Below are positions 23,008-33,381 of a DNA stretch of 64,000 bases, one piece after another. How positions within the stretch are numbered: position 1 is the first letter of the stretch; the number at the start of each line of letters is the position of its first letter. Both the position numbers and the translations under genes were made by a program. The DNA comes from Cranoglanis bouderius (lineage: Eukaryota; Chordata; Actinopteri; Siluriformes; Cranoglanididae): NCBI GenBank assembly GCA_023630585.1, contig CM042553.1, forward strand, positions 248,001 to 312,000, read 5' to 3'. Under the pieces are notes generated by a model that was not told the DNA's origin, searched no databases, and worked only from the letters and a program-made list of their open reading frames with translations.

Positions 23008-24271
23008 GTCAAAAAGTATGTTCATTTACTGTACATGTACTCAATACTTGGTAGGGGCTCCTTTTGCCTTAATTACTGCCTCAATTCGGCGTGGCATGGA
23101 GGTGATCAGTTTGTGGCACTGCTGAGGTGGTATGGAAGCCCAGGTTTCTTTGACAGTGGCCTTCAGCTCATCTGCATTTTTTGGTCTCTTGTTTCTCATT
23201 TTCCTCTTGACAATACCCCATAGATTCTCTATGTGGTTCAGGTCTGGTGCGTTTGCTGGCCAGTCAAGCACACCAACACCACGGTCATTTAACCAACTTT
23301 TGGTGCTTTTGGCAGTGTGGGCAGGTGCCAAATCCTGCTGGAAAATGAAATCAGCATCTTCAAAAAGCTGGTCAGCAGAAGGAAGCATGAAGTGCTCCAA
23401 AATTTATTGGTAAATGGGTGCAGTGACTTTGGTTTTCAAAAAACACAATAGACCAACACCAGCAGATGACATTGCACCCCAAATCATCACAGACTGTGGA
23501 AACTGAACACTGGACTTCAAGCAACTTGGGCTATGAGCTTCTCCATCCTTCCTCCAGACTCTAGGACCTTGGTTTCCAAATGAAATACAAAACTTGCTCC
23601 CATCTGAAAAGAGGACTTTGGACCACTGGGCAACAGTCCAGTTCTTCTTCTCCTTAGCCCAGGTAAGACGCCTCAGACATAGTCTGTGATTCAGGAGTGG
23701 CTTAACAAGAGGAATACGACAACTGTAGCCAAATTCCTTGACACGTCTGTGTGTGGTGGCTCTTGATGCCTTGACCCCAGCCTCAGTCCATTCCTTGTGA
23801 AGTTCACTCAAATTCTTGAATTGATTTTGCTTGACAATCCTCATAAGGCTGCGGTTCTCTCGGTTGGTTGTGCATCTTTTTCTTCCACACTTTTTCCTTC
23901 CACTCAACTTTCTGTTAAAATGCTTGGATACAGCACTCTGTGAACAGCCAGCTTCTTTGGCAATGAATGTTTGTGGCTTACCTAGTGAACCAAACTGAGA
24001 GACCATTTTGAAGGCTCAGGAAACCTTCGCAGGTGTTTTGAGTTGATTAGCTGATTGGCATGTCACCATATTCTAATTTGTTGAGATAGTGAATTGGTGG
24101 GTTTTTGTTAAATGTGAGCCAAAATCATCACAATTAAAAGAACCAAAGACTTAAACTACTTCAGTCTGTGTGCATTGAATTTATTTAATACACGAGTTTC
24201 ACAATTTGAGTTGAATTACTGAAATAAATGAACTTTTCCACGACATTCTAATTTATTGAGATGCACCTGTA
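23008..24271 (-). mobile_element. Tc1-like transposon, copy 3 (inverted, 3'-truncated)
   Basis: The left terminal repeat on the minus strand starts at CAGGTG (24269) with a TA next to it. Homology with copies 1 and 2 ends at about 23010, 20-30 bp after the transposase stop codon, so the whole second terminal repeat is missing. The sequence on the low side (22940-23005) is a different repeat that recurs at 25484-25530. Confidence 0.95.
23041..24006 (-). pseudogene. Tc1-like transposase with a nonsense codon
   Basis: Starts MVSQFGSLGKPQTF at 24006. A GAA-to-TAA change after TAPIYQ (near 23401-23403) splits the frame; the rest continues in the same frame to 23041. The residue after the first catalytic Asp is Gly (LFSDGSKF) rather than Glu, and NPIENLW reads NHIENLW. 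The second Asp and the Glu are retained. Confidence 0.95.
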
Positions 24272-24599
24272 CATTTTACCGTCATGTTCTTGTCTACATG
24301 TCAAAAAAAAAATGAAGTAATGGCAATATTTCCATTTACTAAAATAGCCACTTGTTTCTGCTGAAATCCTTGAACTGGCGCGAACTTGCGTGCACGTGCG
24401 CTAGCCTACAGATAACGAATTTAAAGGGGCTGAGTTAAATTAGAAAACAAATGTTATATTTAGATGATAAATTTAGATTTTAAATTGAATATTGTTTTAT
24501 ACAGAATTGTTGAAAGTCTATACAGTATGTAATGCAATTACATCATAAGTAACTGTAATTAAATTATTTAAAAATGAAGAGTAATCCCTTACTTTACTT

Positions 24600-25015
24600 T
24601 TTTCAGGAGAAGATTCATTTAATTACAGTAACGCGTAACACTCAGTCTGTATTTTTGTGATTGCTGCAGCCAAAAATGCTTGATTTTGCTGTGGCTTATT
24701 AAAAAATTTGTGATGCAGCTTGCAGAGTTTTTTATGCTTTTTTTTTTTTTTGCAGAAAACTACTAAACTGGCAAAACTACAATTGCATGAAATCTTTCAC
24801 AGTGATGTTTGTTGAATCGAAGACGGTCGATGCATGTGAATCGAAGACGGCTTTGGCAGAATGCACGTTGTGATGACATCACATGACGTGTCTTGGTCCA
24901 AATCTGCATAAAATCTGTGTAATTTTGAAAAATTGCAAGTTCTTCCGAATATTACGGAGTTTGCTCGATTTTGCGTTAATTTCTGTAGCCGCAAAATCCT
25001 GGAGGGACTGAACAC
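24600..25015. repeat. Probable non-autonomous interspersed repeat
   Basis: The segment with AAAATGCTTGATTTTGCTGT, TGAATCGAAGACGGTCGATG and the near-direct repeat GAATCGAAGACGGCTTTGGC, ending with GCAAAATCCTGGAGGGACTG, resembles a dispersed teleost repeat. The terminal borders were not resolved. Nothing coding is seen in 24272-25340. Confidence 0.35.
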
Positions 25016-25352
25016 TGTATGCTGCTTACTTAATTTCCTACGTCCTGTGTTATTTTACAGGTGCTACATGTTTACACCTGAGGTTAGCTAAATTAGATTT
25101 TGTTATACTGTACACCTCTGCATATGTATGGCGACAATAAAGTTTAATTGAATGCACTGGGGCAGTGTATGGGGTTTTTGGGGTGCCAATACTTTTGTGC
25201 CGAGAAATAGATGACCTACAGTCAGTAACTGTACAAAAAACTGACCTAGGTGAAGCTGATAAATATATGCAAAAATAAATGTGTGTATAAACTAGGTTTA
25301 TCTGTATAACTCAAGTTTGAATAGTGCGAGTTTTAAAGACCCGCCCCCTTGT

Positions 25353-25540
25353 ATAAAAACCCTCCCATTACGCTTAAAGCCACGCCCCTCTCTGCCTTCC
25401 ACCAGCAGCGTCTCAGTCAGTGATGAGAAAATTCCTGCAGGAAGAACAACTGGATGAAGTCGGGAGCTGGAAGCCAGCGGGAAAAGGACAACTAAACGAC
25501 ACCATTCCCAAGATCAGATTTCCACTATATATATTCCCAG
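25353..25540 (+). promoter_or_regulatory. TATA-type promoter with candidate first exon
   Basis: GTATAAAAA at about 25353 is flanked by CCGCCCCC and CACGCCCC boxes. About 30 bp downstream begins a segment with an ATG (25423) opening MRKFLQEEQLDEVGSWKPAG and running to CCCAG|GTATGT at 25540, a good donor. It could be the first exon of the dok-type gene downstream. However, part of it (25484-25530) also recurs beside the truncated Tc1 copy at 22945-23003, so it may be a repeat-derived promoter. Confidence 0.4.
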
Positions 25541-25780
25541 GTATGTTCCTGCATAAAAACTTTTGAACAGGATGATGGGTGTTAATTGTAATTATTTTGT
25601 TTAGAGACCTTTTTTCATTTAGTACTGCCCTTCAGAAGCTACATAAGATATTTACATGTTTCCCAGAAGACAAAATAACAACAATTTACACCGATCATCC
25701 TGTTTAAAAGTTTACACCCCCCTGGCTCTTAATGTATCGTGTTGCCTTCTTGAGCATCAGTGAATGTTTGCAGCTTTTTT
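25541..25780 (+). repeat. Teleost interspersed repeat (TTTACACCCCCCTGGCTCTT family)
   Basis: AAAAGTTTACACCCCCCTGG followed by CTCTTAATGTATCGTGTTGC is a dispersed teleost repeat motif. It contains an internal inverted element (AGGATGATGGGTG against CGATCATCCTG). The stretch 25780-26300 has no recognisable exon. Confidence 0.5.
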
Positions 25781-26305
25781 TAATAGTTATGAGTCCCTCC
25801 CTTTTCTATTCAAAAAGAAGTACATACATTTAAAAACCAATTCAGATAAGACCTGAACCAAGAAAGAGAGCTTCCTCTAACTCCAACAACATTTCTAGCC
25901 TGTACATAAGAATATTAAGACCTGAGGTATCACTGAGATACACAAGCAACACAAGCAAGGAGACACAACCCTGATCATCAGTAGGACATTTGTGTTGCAG
26001 AAATCCGGATGTAGTAGCTTTAGATCCCTAATAAACAAGCCAGAGGAAAGAGTCTCCCTGAGACGACATGAAGAAGAAACCTTGTGAGGAACCAGACTCA
26101 AACGGGAACAGAAAGAGTAAAGACAAACAGTGCTGTGTGTGTGTACAGGATGTTCAGATGTTCAGTGAATAAGAGTCCTGGGATGAGCGACAGGACAGTT
26201 TTTACGATAAAAATACAGCATCCTGCTGAGATTAAACACTGATGAAACGGTGAGATCTGTTAAACTTAAACTTCAATGTTATTTGCATGCACTAAATGTC
26301 CACAG

Positions 26306-26628
26306 GTGACGGAGATCAGTAACGTTAAACATGTGAAGAGGCTGCCGCGGGACACCAAGCGCCAGGCTGTGGCCATCGTCTTCATTGATGACACGTCCCG
26401 CACGTTCACCTGTGAGTCAGGTAAAACATTAGGGAGTATTATGACTAAACACACCCCCCCTCCCCCCCCCCCACACACACACACTTCACTTGGGCTCTTT
26501 TTTTTAGTTGAATTATCCGTCTCAGTTCTGTATAATGTGATGTTCCGGAGCTGCTGTGAGTCGCTCTGACAATCCTATAACACTAACTCACAGTCTGAGC
26601 TGCTGGGCTCAAATTAGAGAGTTTCTCA

Positions 26629-26677
<49 letters not shown>

Positions 26678-27834
26678 CGTACAGCAGCCTAGTTACGGCC
26701 TACATCTTCACATCTAACTGAGAAAGTAATCCAGATTAACGCAGAGCCGATGGTAGCTGGGTTAGCCGAAAGAACACAAATCCGATGAGCAAAAAACAGA
26801 TGGAAAACAAAATACCCAGAGAAACCATGTGATATATTTGTTGTATTTTAACTAGCGAGATTACTGACAAAAAGACTGTAACATAACATACTGAATAGTG
26901 TCTCAGTATTCTACTTAGTACACTGTATATGGTTTGGGACGAAGCCCTGGATTACGAAACGTTCTTCCACGAGGAGCTCGCAATAACACTTTTCTACCAG
27001 AGAGGGCGACATTCCCAAATCCGGTTTTAATGATTTCCGTGTGTACCCTGTCCTACAGAACTGGAGGCTGAGGAGTGGTTTAAGACGCTGACCATTGAGT
27101 GTTTGGGTACGCAGCTGAATGACATCAGTTTGGGAGAACCTGACCTTCTGGTGGCTGGAGTTCAGTGTGAGCACACGGGTCGGTCCGGGTTTATTTTAAG
27201 TTGTGATAAGTGCATTGGGAATACGCTGCCAGTCAAAAGTATTTGAACCCTGGAGTGCTGTTCCACAGGACCAGTGTTGGTGTTCAGATGAGAGAGACTT
27301 TAGAGAAATTGATTTTTATCCAACTTTCCACTTTCCTGAAGGTTTTGTGGTATCCACACATCATCAGAACCTCACAAATTCGTCCTTCTAAAAGGGAGCA
27401 ATTTGACACCTTTACAGTTTCATTTACATACAGACACCTTTAACTGACGAGTTCATGAAAGCGTGAAGACAAAAATAAAGAAACATCTGCCCCAACACTT
27501 CCATTATAAATGAGTGTGGAGAGTTTGTGTTCTTTATTCTTGTCTGTGGTGCTCACACACACACACACACACACACACACGCTACAGATACAGAGAAGAA
27601 CCTCGGCTGAAATGTGACACACGTTCTCATTTTGGCGTTTTCAGAACGCTTTAACGTGTTCCTGCTGCTGTGTCCCAACCTGGACATCTACGGAGAGTGC
27701 ATGATGCAGATCACCCACGAGAACATCTACTTATGGGACATCCATAATCCTCGCACAAAGCTGGTCACGTGGCCGCTCTGCTCGCTTCGCCGCTACGGCC
27801 GGGATGCCACCCGCTTCACCTTCGAGGCCGGCAG
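26306..27834 (+). CDS. dok4: DOK4-type docking protein, three internal exons (PH C-terminal part and PTB domain)
   Basis: Exons 26306-26420, 27059-27178 and 27645-27834, all with GT-AG borders and matching phases. They encode VTEISNVKHVKRLPRDTKRQ and FTCES-ELEAEEWFKTL (end of the PH domain), NDISLGEPDLL (linker), then ERFNVFLLLCPNLDIYGEC and ITHENIYLWDIHNP through WPLCSLRRYGRDATRF (PTB/IRS domain with the RRYGRD phosphotyrosine-pocket motif). Known of the family: membrane-proximal adaptors under receptor tyrosine kinases. The 3' exons (rest of PTB and tail) and the 5' PH exons are not in this window or not recognisable. The choice of DOK4 over DOK5/DOK6 rests on the RDATRFTFEAGR segment. An L2 element begins about 50 bp after the last donor. 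Confidence 0.85.
26633..26676. repeat. (CA)n microsatellite
   Basis: Intronic CA run in the dok-type gene; a second run lies at 27549-27580. Confidence 0.95.
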
Positions 27835-27879
27835 GTACACGCTACGATATTGTGAGGCGGAGATATAAGGAGGACCTGA

Positions 27880-28820
27880 TGGGTTCTTTTAGATATACAG
27901 CAAAACCAAGACACACTTGGTTTTGGTATGTGTGGATGCTTTTCGTTGATTTCAGCTCTGTATTTAATACAGTCATCCCCTGCAAACTGGTCAGTAAGCT
28001 GAATAATCATAGGAACAAAGACTTTTCTTCCTAAGGAAGCTGAAGCAGGTACAACTCCCACTGAAATAACTGCTGAATTTCTATAGGAGCACTGTAGAAA
28101 CCATTCTGACAAACCGCACTATAGAAACCATTCTGACAGACCGCACTGTAGAACCGATTCTGACAAACCGCACTGTAGAAACCATTCTGACGAACCGCAC
28201 TGTAGAAACCATTGTGACGAACCGCACTGTAGAAACCATTCTGACGAACCGCACTGTAGAAACCATTGTGACGAACCGCACTGTAGAAACCATTCTGACG
28301 AACCGCACTGTAGAAACCATTGTGACGAACCGCACTGTAGAAACCATTGTGACGAACCGCACTGTAGAAACCATTCTGACGAACCGCACTGTAGAAACCA
28401 TTCTGACGAACCGCACTGTAGAAACCATTCTGACGAACCGCACTGTAGAAACCATTGTGACGAACCGCACTGTAGAAACCATTGTGACGAACCGCACTGT
28501 AGAAACCATTGTGACGAACCGCACTGTAGAAACCATTCTGACGAACCGCACTGTAGAAACCATTGTGACGAACCGCACTGTAGAAACCATTCTGACGAAC
28601 CGCACTGTAGAAACCATTGTGTCGAACCGCACTGTAGAAACCATTCTGACAGACCGGACTGTAGAAACCATTCTGACAAACTGTGCCACAGTGTGTTATG
28701 CCAGCTGTACAGCCGCCGAGCGGAAAGATCTGCATCGTGGGGTGAAGGCGGCCCAGTCCATCATCAGCATAACCCTAACCCTACTGTGTATAATGACAAT
28801 AAAGAGTATTCTATTCTATT
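27880..28820 (+). mobile_element. L2-type LINE fragment with internal expansion
   Basis: MLFVDFSSVFNTVIPCKLVSKL-like codons at 27930-28000 match reverse transcriptase motif A (VDFSSAFN). The sequence then passes, with frame changes, to a C-terminal segment FYRSTVETILTN (28080) and, after the repeat array, CATVCYASCTAAERKDLHRG (28680-28745). RT motifs B and YxDD are deleted. The 3' end has AATGACAATAAAGAGTATTC and a TATTC-type tail, typical of L2 LINEs. It is a dead copy in a dok-type intron or 3' flank. Confidence 0.8.
28086..28690 (+). repeat. 27-bp minisatellite, about 22 units, derived from an L2 coding segment
   Basis: Unit: GTAGAAACCATTCTGACGAA then CCGCACT. Two main variants alternate (ATTCTG and ATTGTG), and outer units are more divergent. 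The unit length is a multiple of three with no stops, so several frames stay open on both strands; the plus-strand frame reads TNRTVETIL repeats. The unit matches the flanking L2 peptide STVETILTN. Confidence 0.95.
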
Positions 28821-28919
28821 TGTCAAAAAAGCCAACCATTTCCATGGGGTGCACTTATTTTTTCACATGACTGTATGTATTATAAATGTGTCACAGAGGT
28901 AAGAACGATTGATGAACGA

Positions 28920-28972
28920 TTTGATGTTTATATATCAAATGTGTTTCTTCCAGTAACCACTTCCAGTAAACA

Positions 28973-29037
<65 letters not shown>

Positions 29038-29275
29038 ACGTCTTTATTGTGTATCGTCTGATATTTGGACGTTACAGGCTTTACACATTCTACACCTCAA
29101 GTTAGTCTCTATATTTCTTTATTATATATAAATATCTGCTATGTTCTAATGTGTAATTATCTTCTAATTATGTTATTTGTTTGTTTATGATGTTTATATA
29201 TCAAATGTGTTCCTCCCAGTAACCTCTCTCGCTCTCGCTCTCTCTCTCTCTCTCTCTCTCACACACATACATCTT
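28920..29275 (+). repeat. Duplicated segment ending in (CT)n(CA)n
   Basis: TTTATATATCAAATGTGTTT followed by CTTCCAGTAACC occurs at 28927 and, slightly changed, at 29193. Each copy is followed by a CT run and then a CA run (28976-29039 and 29224-29268). This is a tandem duplication about 265 bp apart. Confidence 0.85.
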
Positions 29276-29440
29276 TATTTTTATACCACAATGGAGGCTG
29301 TACTGGAATGTAGCAAATCTATTGTAAAGTTGCAGTTATTTATTAAACCAAACGCTTGACCATAATAGTCTACTGTCTCTTATTTCTAAGCAACACAAAG
29401 AATGGAAAAAAATAAACGCTGTCAGTCAACCTCAGTTAAT

Positions 29441-29789
29441 TACGGAGCCCTGAAAGGGACCTGTGCAAAAAAAAAACCCTGTGTGTATAGCTCTCTTCCA
29501 TTTGCATCATTGCCATCGTTCATTTACCCGTAAACAACCCGAGAGCGTGGATGAGCATGAATTTATAGAGATATATTTTAAAGTTGGCCTTCAATACAAA
29601 GACATCACTTCTGTTCCTGCTTCCCGACATAGGATCTGTAATCACAGAGCGACATGACGCAAGCGGAAGTCAGCCATACACACACCGGAAACTGTAACGC
29701 ATGCACAGTGAAAAGTTTCTCATGCACACGCAAACGTCTCTGTGATTTATTTATTTATTTATTGCACAGGTCACTTCAGGGGCTCCGTA
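29441..29789. mobile_element. Palindromic non-autonomous DNA transposon, copy A
   Basis: Begins TACGGAGCCCTGAAAGGGAC and ends AGTGACCTGTGCAA-complement then CTCCGTA. It has long inverted arms and an A-rich segment next to each end. The centre keeps a short coding remnant EFIEIYFKVGLQYKDITSV with ATG upstream, resembling the N-terminal helix-turn-helix start of integrase-like proteins seen in fish elements. The near-identical copy at 45057-45419 defines the borders. GTTAA lies next to each end, a possible target duplication. Confidence 0.8.
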
Positions 29790-30272
29790 GTTAACAGCAA
29801 ATTAACAATGTTTTTATTTAAGTTTTCATTAAGTTTAAATTAATAATTAACCTACTACTAATAAAAAAGACAGATAACAAATAATAAAGCCCAAAATTCC
29901 ACCACAGTGCTGTGAAAGTCTGATCTCCAGTTATCAGAAGCATTTGGTTGCAGTTATTGCTGCTAAAGGTGACACAACCAGATATTAAGTTTAAGGGGGC
30001 AATTAGTTTTTCACATGGGAGATAGGTGTTGGAGAACTTTTTTTTTGCTTCAGTAAAGTAAATAAATAAATAAAAACTGTATTGTGTGTTTACTCAGGTT
30101 GCCTTTGTTTTCTGTTGTATTTCATTTGTAGATCTAAAACTATTTAGTATGAGATATACACAACAGCAGAAGAACCTTTTTCACAGCACTGTATATATTG
30201 TTTTATTGCACTTTTAAGTTAACTTGTAGGCACATAATCCTATATAATATCTGCTGAAGTGTTATTTATTGT

Positions 30273-30693
30273 GTTAAAGGAATAGTTAAAATTCTGTCAT
30301 CATTTGCTCCCCCTCATGTCATTCCAAACCGATAGCCTTATGGGATACGGTAAACCAATGAGGTTTTTTCTCACGGGTCAAGCACGCGTAGTTGTGTTTA
30401 GAATATTTGATGTGCCCTATGTATGTGTGTTGGTCAAGGTTTATACTATGTGGATAAAGGCCTAAATTAATCATATAAAGTGATCGTGTCTCTTCAGAAG
30501 ACTTGGATTAAACTTCTCGATTCATATGGATTACTTTTACGACGTCTTTATGGACTTTTTGAAGGTTGAAAATGTTGATAACAGACTTTCAATGGATGAA
30601 CAAAAATGAGAATTTTTAAAAAAAAAAAATATTAAACATATCTTCATTTGTGTTCTGAAGATGAAGGAAAGTCTTATGGGTTTGGAACGACAT
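30273..30693. mobile_element. Common teleost MITE, interrupted at its right end
   Basis: Starts AAAGGAATAGTTAAAATTCT then CCTCATGTCATTCCAAACC, and ends with TCTTATGGGTTTGGAACGAC, the complement of the left arm. The middle holds GTGTCTCTTCAGAAGACTTG, a signature of a very abundant teleost hAT-like MITE. The right terminus stops at 30693, exactly where the LTR retroelement begins. The interval 29790-30272 shows no gene. Confidence 0.75.
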
Positions 30694-31298
30694 TGTTACG
30701 TGTCACAGACGTGTCGGACGGAAGAGGGAGTCAGGATGCATGCGCTGGGGAGACGTCAGTAAATATAGAAGAGTTTATTCAAAACAGAAGAATCCATACT
30801 ATGAACAAAACAAACTATAATCTAGGCTGTAGTAAACAAGAGTAGTGATCTGGGAATCACTGGAACAAAGCGCACGGTTAAACACATCTAAATTCTAACA
30901 AACTAAACTATGATAAACTATGATAAACTAAACAAACGCTAAACTAAGATAAACTAATACTCGCGCCGAAGCAGAAACGGAGCGGGGTATTTAAACAAAC
31001 ATCAATCAAATAAATCACATGTTCAAATCACTTACACCTGAAACTTGTCAATTACACAAACATAAACCAATGAGAGTTACGGAGGCGGAGACATGACATA
31101 GACCAAAACATAAGCACATGGGGAAACACAGGAGGCGGAGACATGACGTGAACACGAAAACAAAAGGCACATGGCAGAGGTAAACAACACGTGAGTTTTT
31201 TATGAATGAAATGTTCATCAGAGAGTTTTTGAATAGTGCTGGAAAGCGCGCAGTGGAATGCGGAAGTAGTTGAGTCTGCCGCTCGCTAGGCGAGCGAC

Positions 31299-33365
31299 TC
31301 AGAGAACGAGGGGAAAACTCGTACCCCCCCCCCAAAGGCGCTTCTCCTGAAGCGCCAAAAGTTCTGACCGTTCTGGCGGACCCGGGTCCCTGGGCAGGAT
31401 CATAACATCTGCCCCCCAGGACCCGAGGCTGGCGATGTCCAGTGTCCTGAGGCCAGAGCAGAGCGTGTCGGGCTGTCCCTTTGGCCTTGGTCGAGAACTT
31501 GGTCGAGAACTTGGTCGAATGCCTGGTCTGGATTTCATAGCTGCGCGTGACCTGGTGCTGGGCCTGGATCTCGTAGCTGCGCGTGACCTGGTGCTGGGCC
31601 TGGATCTCGTAGCTGCGTGTGACCTGGTGCTGGGCCTGGATCTCGGAGCTGCGCGTGACCTGGTGCTTGGCCTGGTGCTTGGCCTGGTACTTGGCCTGGA
31701 GCTTGACCTGGAGCTTGACCTGGAAGCAGGATCGGAGTCAGCTCTGGAACCTGAATCGGAATCAGCTTTGGCACCCGGATCAGGAACAGCTTTGGCACCT
31801 GGATAAGAGACAGACTTGGAAACAGACTTAGAGAAGGACTGGGAAATAGACTTAGAGAAGGACTTCGAGAGAGACTTGGAAACAGACTTCGAGAGAGACT
31901 TGGAAACAGATTTCGAGACAAACTTTGAGAAAGACCTGGAAACGGACTTCGAGACAGACTTGGAAACAGAACAGAGAACTCGGTTAGACCGAAAACCATA
32001 GACAAAATCAAAAACTTGGTTGGAAACAGCATTGGAACTTAAATTGGAGACAGGGGAGTGAGCTGGGTTGGAGACAGAGGAGGAGACAGAGGAGGAGACA
32101 GAGGAGTGTGCTGGGTTGGAGACAGAGGAGGAGACAGAGGAGTGAGCTGGGTTGGAAGGGGAGCTGGGAGTCAAATCAGCCTCCGAACTGAGAAGGAGAG
32201 CAAACACATATCCAGAAACTAAACCTATATAGCTAGCTATGAAATCAGGAACTGGACTTGGAACTGAACTAGGAACTGGGTCGGAACCTGGACTTGGACT
32301 TGGACATGGACTAGGACATGGACTTGGACATGGACTAGGATTAGGGCAGGAACCTGGACATGGACTTGGACATGGACTAGGATTAGGGCAGGAACCTGGA
32401 CATGGACTTGGACCTGGACTTGGACATGGACTAGCTTGAGAAGAGGTCATCCCATGGACCCCAGACATGGACAGGGCAGGAGTGGAGGTTTCTTCTCGAA
32501 ACTCTGACTGCTGCTTGGGGCTGGAGGTCGCCTTATTAACCTCCCTGAGCAGCTCTGCTGTGGAGACCTTCTGCTGGGTCTCCGGCTGGAGCTCGGGGTT
32601 GGAGGTCACCACGTTAACCTCCTTGAGCAGCTCTGCTGTGGAGACCTTCTGCTGGGCCTCCAACTGGAGCTCGGGGCTGGAGGTCGCCACGTTAACCTCC
32701 AGGGGCAGCTCCGTTGTGGAGACCTCCTGCTGGGCCTCCAGCTGGAGCTCTGGGGTTGCCCGCCTGTGGAGCCATTTGTGTGCTTGCCAGCTGCCCTTAA
32801 AACAGGTTGGTGAGCAGAAGTAGCTGCTCCTTCCTTCCTGTTTCCTGCAGGTGGAGCACTGGAGAATGGCTGGTCGGGTGCAGCCCTCGGTTGCACACTC
32901 CTGAGACTGGGGCTGAGAGGTGCAGGCCACCACATTTGCCTGCTTCCTCTCATAGTATTCCAGGAACGACTGGCCAGGCTGAACGGGCAGGTGAACTTTG
33001 TTCAGAAATACGTTGAGGTCCGGCTCAAATTCCGCGCTCCCATATTCATGGATCAGAAAATCCACGAAACCTGAAACTGTATATAGTTTTTGGTACCCAC
33101 TGGCGAGGTGGATCTCCGCCAACCAGCGGGCTGAGCCGACTAAACGTGATAGGAGGAACCACGCCCATTGTTCCTCACTGGGTTTGGGGTCCTTTACACT
33201 ACAGAAATACGTCTGGGCCTGCCAAAGGAAATGCTGGGGTTTAGTAGAAAAACCATTATAAACAGAGGGTGGATAAATGCAGGCCCACTGGGAGAAAGAG
33301 ATTGAGTCCAGAGGAGGAACAAAAGTTGTGGCGCGGCATGTCCCAAATTTCCCCGCTGCATCCAT
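31299..33365 (-). CDS. Gag-like retroelement protein with MetAP1-type zinc finger
   Basis: 688 codons. Residues about 36-145 resemble a Ty3/PNMA-type Gag core (YNGFSTKPQHFLWQAQ; then FLLSRLVGSARWLAEI; then GQSFLEYYERKQ). Residues 157-200 form a C6H2 finger with spacing CX4C, CX2C, CX3C, HX3H and the run YFCSPTCFKGSWQAHKWLH, the pattern of the N-terminal finger of methionine aminopeptidase 1. After it come three roughly 30-residue repeats (PELQLEAQQ.VSTAEL), PSPCP repeats, a Ser-Lys-Ser-Val array (about 31830-31960) and STRSRAA repeats. The start at 33365 is 16 bp after the LTR repeat. The C-terminus runs into the presumed polypurine tract. No protease domain follows. Likely a nucleic-acid-binding structural protein mobilised in trans. 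Confidence 0.75.
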   Translation of the reverse strand: MDAAGKFGTCRATTFVPPLDSISFSQWACIYPPSVYNGFSTKPQHFLWQAQTYFCSVKDPKPSEEQWAWFLLSRLVGSARWLAEIHLASGYQKLYTVSGFVDFLIHEYGSAEFEPDLNVFLNKVHLPVQPGQSFLEYYERKQANVVACTSQPQSQECATEGCTRPAILQCSTCRKQEGRSSYFCSPTCFKGSWQAHKWLHRRATPELQLEAQQEVSTTELPLEVNVATSSPELQLEAQQKVSTAELLKEVNVVTSNPELQPETQQKVSTAELLREVNKATSSPKQQSEFREETSTPALSMSGVHGMTSSQASPCPSPGPSPCPGSCPNPSPCPSPCPGSCPNPSPCPSPCPSPCPSPSPGSDPVPSSVPSPVPDFIASYIGLVSGYVFALLLSSEADLTPSSPSNPAHSSVSSSVSNPAHSSVSSSVSSSVSNPAHSPVSNLSSNAVSNQVFDFVYGFRSNRVLCSVSKSVSKSVSRSFSKFVSKSVSKSLSKSVSKSLSKSFSKSISQSFSKSVSKSVSYPGAKAVPDPGAKADSDSGSRADSDPASRSSSRSSSRPSTRPSTRPSTRSRAAPRSRPSTRSHAATRSRPSTRSRAATRSRPSTRSRAAMKSRPGIRPSSRPSSRPRPKGQPDTLCSGLRTLDIASLGSWGADVMILPRDPGPPERSELLALQEKRLWGGGTSFPLVL
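32766..32897 (-). other. Captured zinc-finger module (MetAP1 N-terminal type)
   Basis: Segment encoding residues 157-200 of the Gag-like protein. The eight metal ligands are C157, C162, C170, C173, C184, C188, H196 and H200. Identity to the MetAP1 finger is high around SYFCS..CFKGSW..HK.LH. It lies directly after the Gag core, where Ty3-type Gags normally carry a CCHC knuckle. Confidence 0.8.
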
Positions 33366-33381
33366 TTTTGGCGGAGTATTC

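Noticed and set aside
27203..27443. Frames between dok-type exons
   Set aside because: Intronic, no family resemblance, and they do not match the exon phases.
28086..28690. CRISPR-like regular array
   Set aside because: There are no unique spacers; the units are contiguous near-identical repeats in a vertebrate genome.
28031..28870. Several open frames of 186-234 codons on both strands
   Set aside because: They are translations of the 27-bp minisatellite in multiple frames; unit length is divisible by three and lacks stops.
31435..33016. Plus-strand and second minus-strand frames inside the retroelement
   Set aside because: Shadows of the 688-codon minus-strand Gag-like frame and its low-complexity repeats.
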